A stretch of 64,000 nt of DNA from Plesiomonas sp051652165 (GTDB lineage Bacteria > Pseudomonadota > Gammaproteobacteria > Enterobacterales > CAMTGL01): contig NZ_JBOFTR010000016.1 in assembly GCF_051652165.1 (NCBI RefSeq), forward strand, positions 124,001 to 188,000, given 5' to 3'. Both the position numbers and the translations under genes were made by a program. This document shows positions 34,427 through 43,189 of the stretch, piece by piece; the first letter of the stretch is position 1, and every line of letters starts with the position of its first letter. Below the pieces are notes generated by a model. It did not search any database. It was not told where the DNA came from and worked only from the letters and a program-made list of their open reading frames with translations.

Positions 34427-36160
34427 ATGAATATACAAGCTCTTATTTCCGAGAAGGTTAACCAGGCGCTGATCGCAGCAGGTGCACCGATTGATTGTGA
34501 TTCTATGGTCCGCCAATCAGCAAAAGTACAATTTGGTGACTATCAGGCTAATGGTGTGATGGGCGCTGCAAAACGCTTGGGTATTGCGCCACGCCAATTA
34601 GCAGAAAAAGTGATTGAAAACCTAGAGTTAGGTGCTATTGCCTGCAAAACTGAAATTGCTGGCCCTGGGTTTATTAACATTTTCTTAAACCCTGAATGGG
34701 TTGCAAAACAAGCAGCATTAGCACTGACTGACAATAAATTAAATGTTTGTGCAACACAGCCAAGCCAAACGATTGTGGTTGATTATTCAGCACCTAATGT
34801 TGCCAAAGAGATGGCCGTTCACCACATTCGCTCAACCGTTATTGGTGATGCCGTTGTTCGTACCCTTGAGTTTTTGGGTAACCACGTTATTCGCGCTAAT
34901 CACTTAGGGGATTGGGGCACTCAATTTGGTATGCTGATAGCTTACCTAGAAAAAATTCAAAACGACAGTAACGCAACCTTGGTGCTGTCTGATTTAGAAG
35001 CGTTTTACCGTGAAGCGAAAAAGTGCTACGACGAAGATGAAGACTTTGCTGTGCGTGCACGTGGTTACGTGGTGAAATTGCAAGGTGGTGATGCATATTG
35101 TCTGAGCATGTGGCGTAAGCTGGTTGATATTACTATGGAGCAAAACCAGCGTATTTATGATCGCTTGAATGTCAGCCTGAAAAGTAAAGATGTGATGGGT
35201 GAAAGCCTATATAACTCAATGTTACCAGGCATTGTAGCTGATCTGAAAACTCGCGGTTTAGCGGTTGAAAGTGAAGGTGCTCAGGTCGTTTTCCTCGATG
35301 AGTTCAAAAACAAAGATGGCGAAGCCATGGGTGTTATTGTGCAAAAGAGCGATGGTGGCTATCTGTACACTACAACTGATATTGCTTGTGCAAAATACCG
35401 TTGGGATCATTTCAAAGCCGATCGCGCTTTATACTTTATTGACTCACGTCAGCACCAACATTTGATGCAAGCATGGACCATTGTTCGTAAAGCGGGCTAT
35501 ATCCCTGAAAGTATGACACTTGAGCATTGTGCATTCGGTATGATGCTAGGTAAAGATGGCCGCCCATTTAAGACCCGTTCAGGCGGTACTGTTAAGCTCT
35601 CTGAACTGCTCGATGAAGCAACCGAGCGTGCAGAAAAGCTGATTGCAGATAAAAATCCGGATCTGAGCGCAGAAGAGCGTGCTTCGGTTGTTAATGCGGT
35701 AGCGATGGGCTCAGTGAAATACTCTGATCTGTCAAAAAACCGGACAACTGACTATATCTTCGATTGGGAGAATATGCTGAGTTTTGAAGGCAATACCGCA
35801 CCGTATATGCAATATGCGTATACCCGTGTGTCTTCTATCTTTAAGCGTGCCAATATTGATGAAAACAGTTTAACGGGCGATATCATTTTACATGATGATC
35901 GCGAAAAAGCGTTAGCAATCAAACTGATGCAGTTTGAAGAAGCAGTTTACAGTGTGGTACGCGAAGGTGAACCTCACCTGATGTGTGCTTATCTGTACGA
36001 GCTGGCCGGTCTGTTCTCAAGTTTCTATGAAGCGTGCCCGATCCTCAATCAAGACGATCAGAGTCTGCGTAACAGCCGCCTGAAACTAGCATCATTGACA
36101 GCAAAAACCCTTAAACAGGGCCTTGATTTGCTGGGTATCGATACTGTCGAGCGTATGTAA
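34427..36160 (+). CDS. argS: Arginyl-tRNA synthetase
   Basis: Charges tRNA-Arg; cytosolic class Ia enzyme of 577 aa (E. coli 577). The N-terminal Add-1 domain (about 1-110) recognises the tRNA D-arm. The HIGH-like motif appears in SAPNVAKEMAVHHIRSTVIG, and the C-terminal DALR anticodon domain ends LLGIDTVERM. As in other ArgRS the canonical KMSKS is not obvious; GRPFKTRSGG occupies that place. Confidence 0.98.
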   Translation: MNIQALISEKVNQALIAAGAPIDCDSMVRQSAKVQFGDYQANGVMGAAKRLGIAPRQLAEKVIENLELGAIACKTEIAGPGFINIFLNPEWVAKQAALALTDNKLNVCATQPSQTIVVDYSAPNVAKEMAVHHIRSTVIGDAVVRTLEFLGNHVIRANHLGDWGTQFGMLIAYLEKIQNDSNATLVLSDLEAFYREAKKCYDEDEDFAVRARGYVVKLQGGDAYCLSMWRKLVDITMEQNQRIYDRLNVSLKSKDVMGESLYNSMLPGIVADLKTRGLAVESEGAQVVFLDEFKNKDGEAMGVIVQKSDGGYLYTTTDIACAKYRWDHFKADRALYFIDSRQHQHLMQAWTIVRKAGYIPESMTLEHCAFGMMLGKDGRPFKTRSGGTVKLSELLDEATERAEKLIADKNPDLSAEERASVVNAVAMGSVKYSDLSKNRTTDYIFDWENMLSFEGNTAPYMQYAYTRVSSIFKRANIDENSLTGDIILHDDREKALAIKLMQFEEAVYSVVREGEPHLMCAYLYELAGLFSSFYEACPILNQDDQSLRNSRLKLASLTAKTLKQGLDLLGIDTVERM

Positions 36161-36275
36161 TTGCGCTTAATAGTGTAGTGAATAAACCCGTAGATCATAC
36201 AGATACCTTTAGCCAAGGGCTATTGATGATTTGAACAACGTTGGCGAATACATTGAATATTGGCCAACGAATGTC

Positions 36276-36309
36276 AAAAAAAAGAATCCCTCAATCGGGA
36301 TTCTTTTTT
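36276..36309. terminator. Bidirectional terminator between argS and yceH
   Basis: GAATCCC (36284-36290) / GGGATTC (36297-36303) with A-run left and T-run right, between convergent genes. Confidence 0.9.
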
Positions 36310-36349
36310 ATGTAGCTTATGTGGCTACTGAGTATTCTGTAACCTGAAA

Positions 36350-37045
36350 TTACGATGCAGATATTGTCGTGTCTGCTGATAAAACCTGCTGTAACAAGGT
36401 TTCAAGTGTACTGACTCGCTGCTGTAACGCCGTAATATCACTTTCAAGTTGTGTGATCCGTAAGCTCTCATTCTGATCCGGTGTCAGTTGTAGGCGGTCT
36501 GAGTCATACGTAGTCGCTATTTTTGTAGCACTTATATCACCGCAAAAAAGATGCATATAGCGGCTTTCACGTTTCCCTGCTTCACGTGGTAATTGTACGA
36601 CATACGGGCCATCATCACGAGTTGCCAACTTTTCCAGCACAGCTTCAACGGTTTGTACATCAGTGAACTCAGCCAAACGCTGAGTGCGGGTGCGTAACTC
36701 ACCGGCAGTTTGTGGCCCACGTAACAGTAAGGTACAAATCAGCGCAAACTCTTGTGGATTTAATTTTAGGTGGCCAAATTCAGAGTTACAAAACCGATGC
36801 TCATATTTTGCTACTCGGTGGCCAAACCCTGAAAGATCTCGGATTAATCTCTTTTTTAACAGATCATCGAGTATATTTTGCACTTCTGAATCTGACAGTT
36901 CGAGAACTGGATCTCGATTAGTCTTTTGATTACATGCGATAGTTAAGCCATTCAGTGATAAAGGGTATTGTTCTGGTGTTGTTATCTGTTTTTCTAACAA
37001 ACAGCCAATCACTCGTGCTTCATAAGCTGTTAATTGAGTTTTCAC
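36350..37045 (-). CDS. yceH: DUF480 protein YceH
   Basis: A 231-aa protein of the YceH/DUF480 family with two winged-helix domains (about 5-85 and 90-165) and a C-terminal coiled coil (about 190-225). Conserved blocks: LTAYEARVIGCLLEKQ, TTPEQYPLSLNGL, RGPQTAGELRTRTQRLAEF. DNA binding is suggested by the fold but unproven. It follows rimJ on the minus strand as in E. coli. Confidence 0.95.
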   Translation of the reverse strand: MKTQLTAYEARVIGCLLEKQITTPEQYPLSLNGLTIACNQKTNRDPVLELSDSEVQNILDDLLKKRLIRDLSGFGHRVAKYEHRFCNSEFGHLKLNPQEFALICTLLLRGPQTAGELRTRTQRLAEFTDVQTVEAVLEKLATRDDGPYVVQLPREAGKRESRYMHLFCGDISATKIATTYDSDRLQLTPDQNESLRITQLESDITALQQRVSTLETLLQQVLSADTTISAS

Positions 37046-37099
37046 ATCAACCTCTCTATCTTGCTGAAAGTCTTGTTATTATTAGCACAATAATCTGAT

Positions 37100-37681
37100 T
37101 TATGCGCTGTCTTTCCTGCTACGATGGGTTAAAGCAGTCATAACATGATCTTGCCACACACCATTAATGAGCAAATACTCTTTTGCATAGCCTTCTCGCT
37201 CAAAACCAAGCCGAGCCAGTAAATTTCCGCTACGCTGATTATGTGGCATGTAGTTAGCCATAATCCGGTGTAGTTGCTGTTTTTCGAGCATATACCGATT
37301 ACTCTCTTTTAAAGCTTCATACATCAGCCCTTTTCCCACAAACTGCTTTCCCAGTGAGTACCCCAAATAACAGGCCTGAAATACGCCGCGAATAATGTTA
37401 CTGTAATTGATAACGCCCAGCACATGTGACTCTGTTTGATCCAGCAATAAAAAACTAAATGCTGCCCCTTGCCGATGGTATTCAGAGATCAGCGATAAAC
37501 GAGCGTTCCAACCACTAACCGTAAAATGGCCTGCATCACGCTTTGGCTCCCACGGTTGTAAATAATCACGATTATGACAGTAATACTCAGCAATTTTTAC
37601 TGCATCTTTTTCATGTGCTAAACGCACAACCAACCGCTCAGTTAATAAACGCACTTGGGGTATCGGTGAGTAGCCAAACAT
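37100..37681 (-). CDS. rimJ: Ribosomal-protein-S5-alanine N-acetyltransferase RimJ
   Basis: A GNAT-family enzyme that acetylates the N-terminus of ribosomal protein S5. It is 193 aa (E. coli 194). Motif A for acetyl-CoA reads LGYSLGKQFVGKGLM, and IMANYMPHNQRSGNLLARLGF is conserved. Start ATG 37681 (MFGYSPIPQVRL) fits the family. It shares an operon with yceH (54 bases apart). Confidence 0.95.
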   Translation of the reverse strand: MFGYSPIPQVRLLTERLVVRLAHEKDAVKIAEYYCHNRDYLQPWEPKRDAGHFTVSGWNARLSLISEYHRQGAAFSFLLLDQTESHVLGVINYSNIIRGVFQACYLGYSLGKQFVGKGLMYEALKESNRYMLEKQQLHRIMANYMPHNQRSGNLLARLGFEREGYAKEYLLINGVWQDHVMTALTHRSRKDSA

Positions 37682-38000
37682 CCAGTAACCTCACTGATTT
37701 TATTCATAAAATAACGCTCTCGTGATTAAACCAGAAAGTGGCGCAAAATACTTATTTATAGCCGCATTCAAGCCACTGAATATGCTGAACATCACACTTT
37801 TAAGCATGAGTAACACGGTATGACTCTCTCTCATCGCCACACAAATATGTGAGATAGTAGACTGTTTGTTATATTAAAACGCATAACTATGCCTGAATTA
37901 TCAGTACATTTGATACAATCTCGCTAGAATATGCGGGTTAACCTGCTCATTTATGCTGATTTATTAATTACGCAATTATTATGCGACAGAGCCCATCACT
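37682..38000. other. 319-base rimJ-MATE divergent gap
   Basis: Promoter region for both genes. AT-rich around 37840-37930; no ORF, repeat or recognisable operator seen. Confidence 0.5.
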
Positions 38001-39371
38001 ATGACTTCAACTGCCATACCTCCACAGGAAAATGATACTTCGCTGGCTACCGAGCCCCTGTTAACGCTGTTTTGGCGTTACACACTGCCCACCATTACCG
38101 CCATGGTGATCAGTGGTGTATATGTTACTGTTGACGGTATTTTTGTTGGCCATTATTTAGGCGAACAAGGGCTTGCAGGAGTCATGCTGGCATATCCTGT
38201 TGGGTCGGTGTTGTATGCTATCGGCGCAATGATTGGTATGGGTGCATCATCATTGGTTTCATTGCGTTTAGGTCAGGGGAAGATTGAACAAGCCCGAAAT
38301 ATTGTCGGTAATGCCCTGATATTGGTGATTACAGCAGCAATCATTATCGGTACGATCGGGCTGACCTATGGTGGCACTATGCTACGCTGGCTAGGCGCTA
38401 CTGGTGATATATTTACAGCAGGTATTGAGTATTTACGCTGGTATTTTCTGCTAGGTTTTTCAGCAATGCTTTCTATGAGCTTCTCTGCCTTGCTGCGTAA
38501 TGATGGAGAGCCAAAGCGAGTCACCTATATTCTGATTTTTGGCGGCACGCTCAACGTGCTGCTTGATTACACCTTTTTAGCCATTATTCCTCTTGGCCTT
38601 GCGGGTGTAGGTTTAGCCACTATGCTTTCACAACTGATCAGTGGAGGCTTGTGTTTGGCTCATTTTTGCTCAAAACGCAGCCAGTTACGCCTTTCATGGC
38701 GAGCACTGTTTCCACGTATAAAATTGATTGTAGAGATCCTGCGTTTAGGCACATCAAGCTTATTAATGTATCTTTATCTCTCTGTTGTGCTGGCACTGCA
38801 CAACAAAGCTTTTATGAGTGCAGGTAATGCGCTGCATGTCGCGGCCTACAGTATTGTCAGTTATGCCGAGGCATTTTTCTACCTGATTTTTGAGGGTATT
38901 GCACTGGGTATTCAACCGATTGCCAGCTTTAATGCAGGTGCTGGGTTAGAGGATCGTGTACGGAAAATTCGTAATTTAGCCCTAGGGATTACAACAGGGC
39001 TAGGTCTTGTGGGTATGGCATTCCTCTATCTTTTCCCACATCTGGTTACTCAGCTATTTGCCGGTGATAATGTTACGCTAAACAACGAAGCGATTAATGG
39101 GATTTATCGCTACTTCTGGGGTTTGCCGATGGAAGGGCTATTATTAGTCGGTGCCACTTACTTTCAGGCTGTGAATAAACCGTTATTGGCTTCGACCCTT
39201 ACCGGTGGGAAATTGCTGCTCATTGGTGGCTTTTTATGGGTATTTTCCTTTTTGTGGGGGATTAACGGCATTTGGATGGCCATGCCAGCTTGTAGCACTT
39301 TACTGGCTATTTGGATGCTATGGCAAATGCAGCGTGAAAATGCACATCCTGCACGCGGTATGGTGCAATAA
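38001..39371 (+). CDS. MATE-family efflux transporter
   Basis: A 456-aa inner-membrane protein with twelve hydrophobic segments in two homologous halves (about 20-225 and 245-445). Conserved features are TVDGIFVGHYLGEQGLAGV in helix 1-2, PVGSVLYAIGAMIGMGASSLVSLRLG and SFNAGAGLEDRVRKI in the second half. It exchanges Na+ or H+ for cationic drugs or metabolites; it looks more MepA/DinF-like than NorM-like. It is a single gene, convergent with the two-component operon. Confidence 0.92.
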   Translation: MTSTAIPPQENDTSLATEPLLTLFWRYTLPTITAMVISGVYVTVDGIFVGHYLGEQGLAGVMLAYPVGSVLYAIGAMIGMGASSLVSLRLGQGKIEQARNIVGNALILVITAAIIIGTIGLTYGGTMLRWLGATGDIFTAGIEYLRWYFLLGFSAMLSMSFSALLRNDGEPKRVTYILIFGGTLNVLLDYTFLAIIPLGLAGVGLATMLSQLISGGLCLAHFCSKRSQLRLSWRALFPRIKLIVEILRLGTSSLLMYLYLSVVLALHNKAFMSAGNALHVAAYSIVSYAEAFFYLIFEGIALGIQPIASFNAGAGLEDRVRKIRNLALGITTGLGLVGMAFLYLFPHLVTQLFAGDNVTLNNEAINGIYRYFWGLPMEGLLLVGATYFQAVNKPLLASTLTGGKLLLIGGFLWVFSFLWGINGIWMAMPACSTLLAIWMLWQMQRENAHPARGMVQ

Positions 39372-39388
39372 CCGTAATAACCCCACGT

Positions 39389-40825
39389 TTATGATATTGT
39401 ACGAGCCTTAGGTAATACCAATATTGCACGTAGCCCACCCAGTGGGCTACGCTGTAGTTGCAGTGAACCCCGATATGAAAGTGCCATTTCATTGACAATA
39501 TTAAGCCCTAAACCACTGCCTGCCACGGTTTCATCAAGGCGAACGCCTCGTTGCAATACCTGTTGACACTGATTTTCATCTAAGCCTAAGCCGTTATCAT
39601 CAATCATGACCATTAACGACTCAGCCTGTTCTGTGGCACTGAGTGTGATCATGCTATTGGCCCATTTGAAGGCATTTTCAATAAGATTACCAACCATATC
39701 ATCAAAATCATTATCTGAAACGGCTAATGCTAAATCACTGTCTAACTCATTAATACAGACAATATTTCGTTCAGAGTAAATTTTTTCCATTGCCATGATA
39801 ATACGGTCTGTGCGTATAGCAGGGTTACAGCGCACAGCTAAAATATTATTTGCACCGGCGATACGTGCGCGAGCCAAATGGCTATCGATTTGTTGCTGTA
39901 GTTGCGCTAAAACTTGCTGCATAGGTTGGCGCTGGTCAATAGGCAGTAATGCAATTTGATTACCCAAAATAGCCAATGGTGTTTTTAAAGCATGTGCCAA
40001 ATTACCGGTATGATGACGGGCCCTAGTCAATAACTCGCTGTAATGAAATAAGAGTGCATTAAGATCATCTGCTAATGGCGCAATTTCACGTGGAAACGCA
40101 CCATTAAGTTGCACTTGCTGACCTAATCTCACTGCAGTAAGTTCTTGTTGCATACGGCGTAATGGTCGCAATGACCAGTTAATGAGCCCACCAATAATAA
40201 CAACAACCCCTAGCCCTAGTGCTAATAGTACGCACCAAAAACTGTGTGTTAACCGTGTTAATGTCTGACGCAAAGAGGACTCATCTTGCCCAACTTGAAG
40301 CAATAAAGGAGATGCGTAATCAGGTAACGTCAGTGTACGAGAAACAGTAATCAATGGGCGATTTTCTGGCCCAACCCACTGCTCGACAGTATTTGCTGCA
40401 GGTGCTAAATCAGTTTGATGCTGTTGTTCGCTGTGTTGTGAGTCTGTTGGTGTATGGCGAGTTTGCTTATTACCTAAGTTATGCGGTGATAAGCCTGCAT
40501 TTAACTGTGGTTGCAAACGGCTATCCCACAGAGATCGTGAGCGAATAACTGCAGTTGGTGAGCTCACTTGCCAGTAAAGCCCGCTATAAGGTTGACGAAA
40601 ACGTGGGTCACTCAGTAGGCCAGTAACAACAGGCTTACCCTCTGCAGATAACTCAATACGTGCACTTAGCTCATCAAGGTACAACGTGAGTGTTTGCGTT
40701 GCCTCAGCGCGTAAGTAGTGATTAAAAATAGAGGGCAATAACATTCCTGCACTAAACAAAACAAGCAGTAGCCAACCGATGGTTGCACCTAATACCCGTT
40801 GGCGCAAACTTGCAGGGTTATTCAT
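39389..40825 (-). CDS. Sensor histidine kinase with His-rich periplasmic insert
   Basis: A 478-aa inner-membrane sensor. TM1 spans about 13-34 and TM2 about 195-217, with a periplasmic sensor between. A HAMP-like region leads to the H-box NLAHALKTPL (phospho-acceptor His278), the N-box GNLIENAFKWA, and G-boxes DDNGLGL and GSGLGLNIV. RFRQPYSGLYWQV is typical of QseC/PhoQ-like sensors. Residues 115-138 carry four His and many Gln in a polar insert. Its start overlaps the regulator stop by 8 bases. Confidence 0.9.
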   Translation of the reverse strand: MNNPASLRQRVLGATIGWLLLVLFSAGMLLPSIFNHYLRAEATQTLTLYLDELSARIELSAEGKPVVTGLLSDPRFRQPYSGLYWQVSSPTAVIRSRSLWDSRLQPQLNAGLSPHNLGNKQTRHTPTDSQHSEQQHQTDLAPAANTVEQWVGPENRPLITVSRTLTLPDYASPLLLQVGQDESSLRQTLTRLTHSFWCVLLALGLGVVVIIGGLINWSLRPLRRMQQELTAVRLGQQVQLNGAFPREIAPLADDLNALLFHYSELLTRARHHTGNLAHALKTPLAILGNQIALLPIDQRQPMQQVLAQLQQQIDSHLARARIAGANNILAVRCNPAIRTDRIIMAMEKIYSERNIVCINELDSDLALAVSDNDFDDMVGNLIENAFKWANSMITLSATEQAESLMVMIDDNGLGLDENQCQQVLQRGVRLDETVAGSGLGLNIVNEMALSYRGSLQLQRSPLGGLRAILVLPKARTIS

Positions 40826-41474
40826 GGATTCGATAACCTAATCCGCGTACAGTTTGGATGATTTGGCTATCAATTTTACGCCTAATTCTTCCAATAAAGA
40901 CTTCAATAGTGTTTGAATCACGATCAAAATCTTGCTGATAAATACGTTCAACCAAGTCAGTACGGGAAACAACCTTCCCCTGATTGTGCATTAAATAGGC
41001 TAAAACTTTATACTCTAGTGAGGTTAAATCAACCGTTTTGCCTTGCCATGTTACAACGGCAGTTTGCGTATCAAGCGTGAGTGCACCTATCTGCAACACA
41101 GAGGCCGCATGCCCTGCCGCACGGCGACGCTGCACAGACAAACGAGCCACCAGCTCAACCATCTGAAAAGGTTTAGTGAGATAATCATCTGCGCCTGCAT
41201 TTAAACCATCAACCCGCTGATGCAGCTCTGCACGCGCACTTAAAATAATAACAGGAGTCTGAATGCCCTCAGATCGCAAACTGCGCAATACCGTCAGGCC
41301 ATCAAGTTTTGGCAAACCAAGATCAAGTACGATAGCATCCCATGTTTCACTCGTGGCGCGGTACAATGCATCAATTCCATCGTACGATTGCTCGACTGTC
41401 CATTGATGTTGAGTGAGTGCCTCGGCTATTTGTGCAGCCAGTGTCTGCTCATCTTCAATCACCAGTACTTTCAT
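40818..41474 (-). CDS. OmpR-family response regulator
   Basis: A 218-aa regulator with receiver domain (about 1-115; phospho-site Asp51 in IVLDLGLP, Lys101 region in DYLTKPF) and a winged-helix DNA-binding domain. The C-terminal DRDSNTIEVFIGRIRRKI and TVRGLGYRI are of PhoP/QseB type. It is coupled to the kinase; the PepSY gene lies 61 bases upstream. Confidence 0.93.
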   Translation of the reverse strand: MKVLVIEDEQTLAAQIAEALTQHQWTVEQSYDGIDALYRATSETWDAIVLDLGLPKLDGLTVLRSLRSEGIQTPVIILSARAELHQRVDGLNAGADDYLTKPFQMVELVARLSVQRRRAAGHAASVLQIGALTLDTQTAVVTWQGKTVDLTSLEYKVLAYLMHNQGKVVSRTDLVERIYQQDFDRDSNTIEVFIGRIRRKIDSQIIQTVRGLGYRIHE

Positions 41475-41535
41475 ATCAGATTCCGCATTGCTTATATCAG
41501 TTGTTCATTGATTGATGATTTATTGCCATCTCGTA

Positions 41536-41946
41536 TTAATCATCAAGAGGGACAATATCGCGCTTTAATGCTTGTTTAAGATGGCAGCCTTTCATTTTGA
41601 TAACTTGTAGCGTTGTTGCATTATATTTAACCTTAATCAGGTTATTTTTTTCACCCAGCAGTTTTAATTTATACTTCCAAACACCATCATCTTCATCTAA
41701 TTCAACTTCGATGATCCGGCCATAGAAATCCTTTTCAACTTGGGCAAGTAATGCACTGTAAGGCTTTATCAACCCCGCTTGGGTGGCTGCTAATGCGGTG
41801 TCTTGTACATCATCATCAAACTCAAGTGCCGGAGGCGTATAGTTAGGCGGTAACGGATCAGCCAGTGCTCGTATTGGCAGCGTAAAACTTAACGTCACTG
41901 CTAACAGTAGTGTCGCTAATTCAATGTGCTTCATAGGTTGACTCAT
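41536..41946 (-). CDS. Exported PepSY-domain protein
   Basis: A 136-aa protein with a signal peptide ending ALA (about residue 29) and a PepSY fold in the mature part (GRIIEVELDEDDGVWKYKLKLLG). Such proteins commonly precede PhoP/QseB-like two-component systems and are thought to modulate the sensor or a protease in the periplasm. It is acidic, with Asp/Glu clusters at 43-46 and 100-107. Confidence 0.85.
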   Translation of the reverse strand: MSQPMKHIELATLLLAVTLSFTLPIRALADPLPPNYTPPALEFDDDVQDTALAATQAGLIKPYSALLAQVEKDFYGRIIEVELDEDDGVWKYKLKLLGEKNNLIKVKYNATTLQVIKMKGCHLKQALKRDIVPLDD

Positions 41947-42062
41947 CTGATCCGTAGTGGCCTATAGCGGCAACGTTTTCCCATATTTTCCTCTATAGAT
42001 AGAAGGTTATCATAGGCCATTGCCGCTTTTTTTTTGCCATTTAGTGATAATTACTCGCCCCA

Positions 42063-42449
42063 TTATAGCAGTTGAATACGTTTAGCTTCGAGCTCTGATT
42101 TAGTAATACCGGTTTCATATTTACCATATAAACGCACTTTGGTTTTGCCAGTAACACCTTGTGGCATAAATACGTCATGGTCTACTTCTACTGTTATCTG
42201 CTGTTTGCCATCACTAAATGTATAGTGTTCAGTATCAATTTGGCTGGTTAAATAACCCTCTAATACGACATTGTGATCTTCAAATGGCATCTTCATTGCC
42301 TGTAACTCTGCAATTGTCATCGTTTTCACTGGGCCTTGATAAGCATTCTGGCTAACAAGCCCAGTATCAGTAACAACATGGTGATCAGAAGCCATAGCAG
42401 AAGCAGACGTTAGCAACAATACAACAGTGGCGATAGCGATAGTGTTCAT
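42063..42449 (-). CDS. YgiW/YdeI-family stress protein (BOF domain)
   Basis: A 128-aa periplasmic protein with a signal peptide ending SAMA (about residue 20) and a bacterial OB-fold (BOF): VKTMTIAELQAMKMPFEDHNVVLEG, then QQITVEVDHDVF and KVRLYGKYE. E. coli ygiW lies beside qseBC, and the same pairing is seen here with the two-component genes. Members have been linked to antimicrobial peptide and peroxide tolerance. Confidence 0.88.
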   Translation of the reverse strand: MNTIAIATVVLLLTSASAMASDHHVVTDTGLVSQNAYQGPVKTMTIAELQAMKMPFEDHNVVLEGYLTSQIDTEHYTFSDGKQQITVEVDHDVFMPQGVTGKTKVRLYGKYETGITKSELEAKRIQLL

Positions 42450-42558
42450 AATATATTCCTTCCTCGTGGTTGATGGGTGTATTAAACACTTTCTCGTCTT
42501 AATCTAATCTGAGGAAGATATTCATATTCTGTTCATGTTTGTAAATGTGCTGAATATT

Positions 42559-43065
42559 TCACTGTTTTCCACTCGTTACATTAAATAGCTGCCACTCTAA
42601 TGGGCTATTATTGAACTCAGGTTGTTGTTTACTACAACGAAGTATCTGTTTTCCAACATCAACCAATGCACCTTCAGAATAACGTTGATCTGCGTAATAA
42701 CATGCTTGGCCTTGCATTAATGCACCTGTATTTAAATCAAGATTTAGCCGAGTGCGCTCAGTATTTCCCCACTGTTTTACCGTATTCATATTGCTATCAG
42801 TGTTGGTTTTTGTTGTTGATATTAGCGGGTTAATATCTGCTGCAATCAGGTTATTTGACAGTGTTGGATTGCGGTTCCCTGTACTTAATACTGTGCTATT
42901 TTGTATGCCCTGAACACCGGTTACTATGACTTCTGCATTGGCTGCATAGCTAAACATACAGCCAAACAACAAGCTATAACTCACTCTTCTCCACCCATGC
43001 TTCCCACGAGTGTTCCGTAATAAAAATAGTGGCACTGGCGATTTAGAAAGCAAAATTTGAAACAT
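42559..43065 (-). CDS. DUF1496-family exported protein
   Basis: A 168-aa protein. A hydrophobic stretch at about 28-44 follows a basic N-terminus, so it is exported or anchored. The C-terminal segment CYYADQRYSEGALVDVGKQI with a following LRC is the DUF1496 signature, with two Cys likely paired in the periplasm. The middle is Asn/Thr-rich and poorly conserved. Function unknown. It lies between topB and the ygiW-type gene on the same strand. Confidence 0.75.
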   Translation of the reverse strand: MFQILLSKSPVPLFLLRNTRGKHGWRRVSYSLLFGCMFSYAANAEVIVTGVQGIQNSTVLSTGNRNPTLSNNLIAADINPLISTTKTNTDSNMNTVKQWGNTERTRLNLDLNTGALMQGQACYYADQRYSEGALVDVGKQILRCSKQQPEFNNSPLEWQLFNVTSGKQ

Positions 43066-43189
43066 TCAAGAACTCCTTTTCATGGGATATTTTTCATGAG
43101 AGCGAAGACAAAGCATCAGCCCTAACTCTTGTTATTTGTAGAGCTTAATTTGACAGATACTTTTTAGCTGTTGCTGTTTGTGCTATTCA

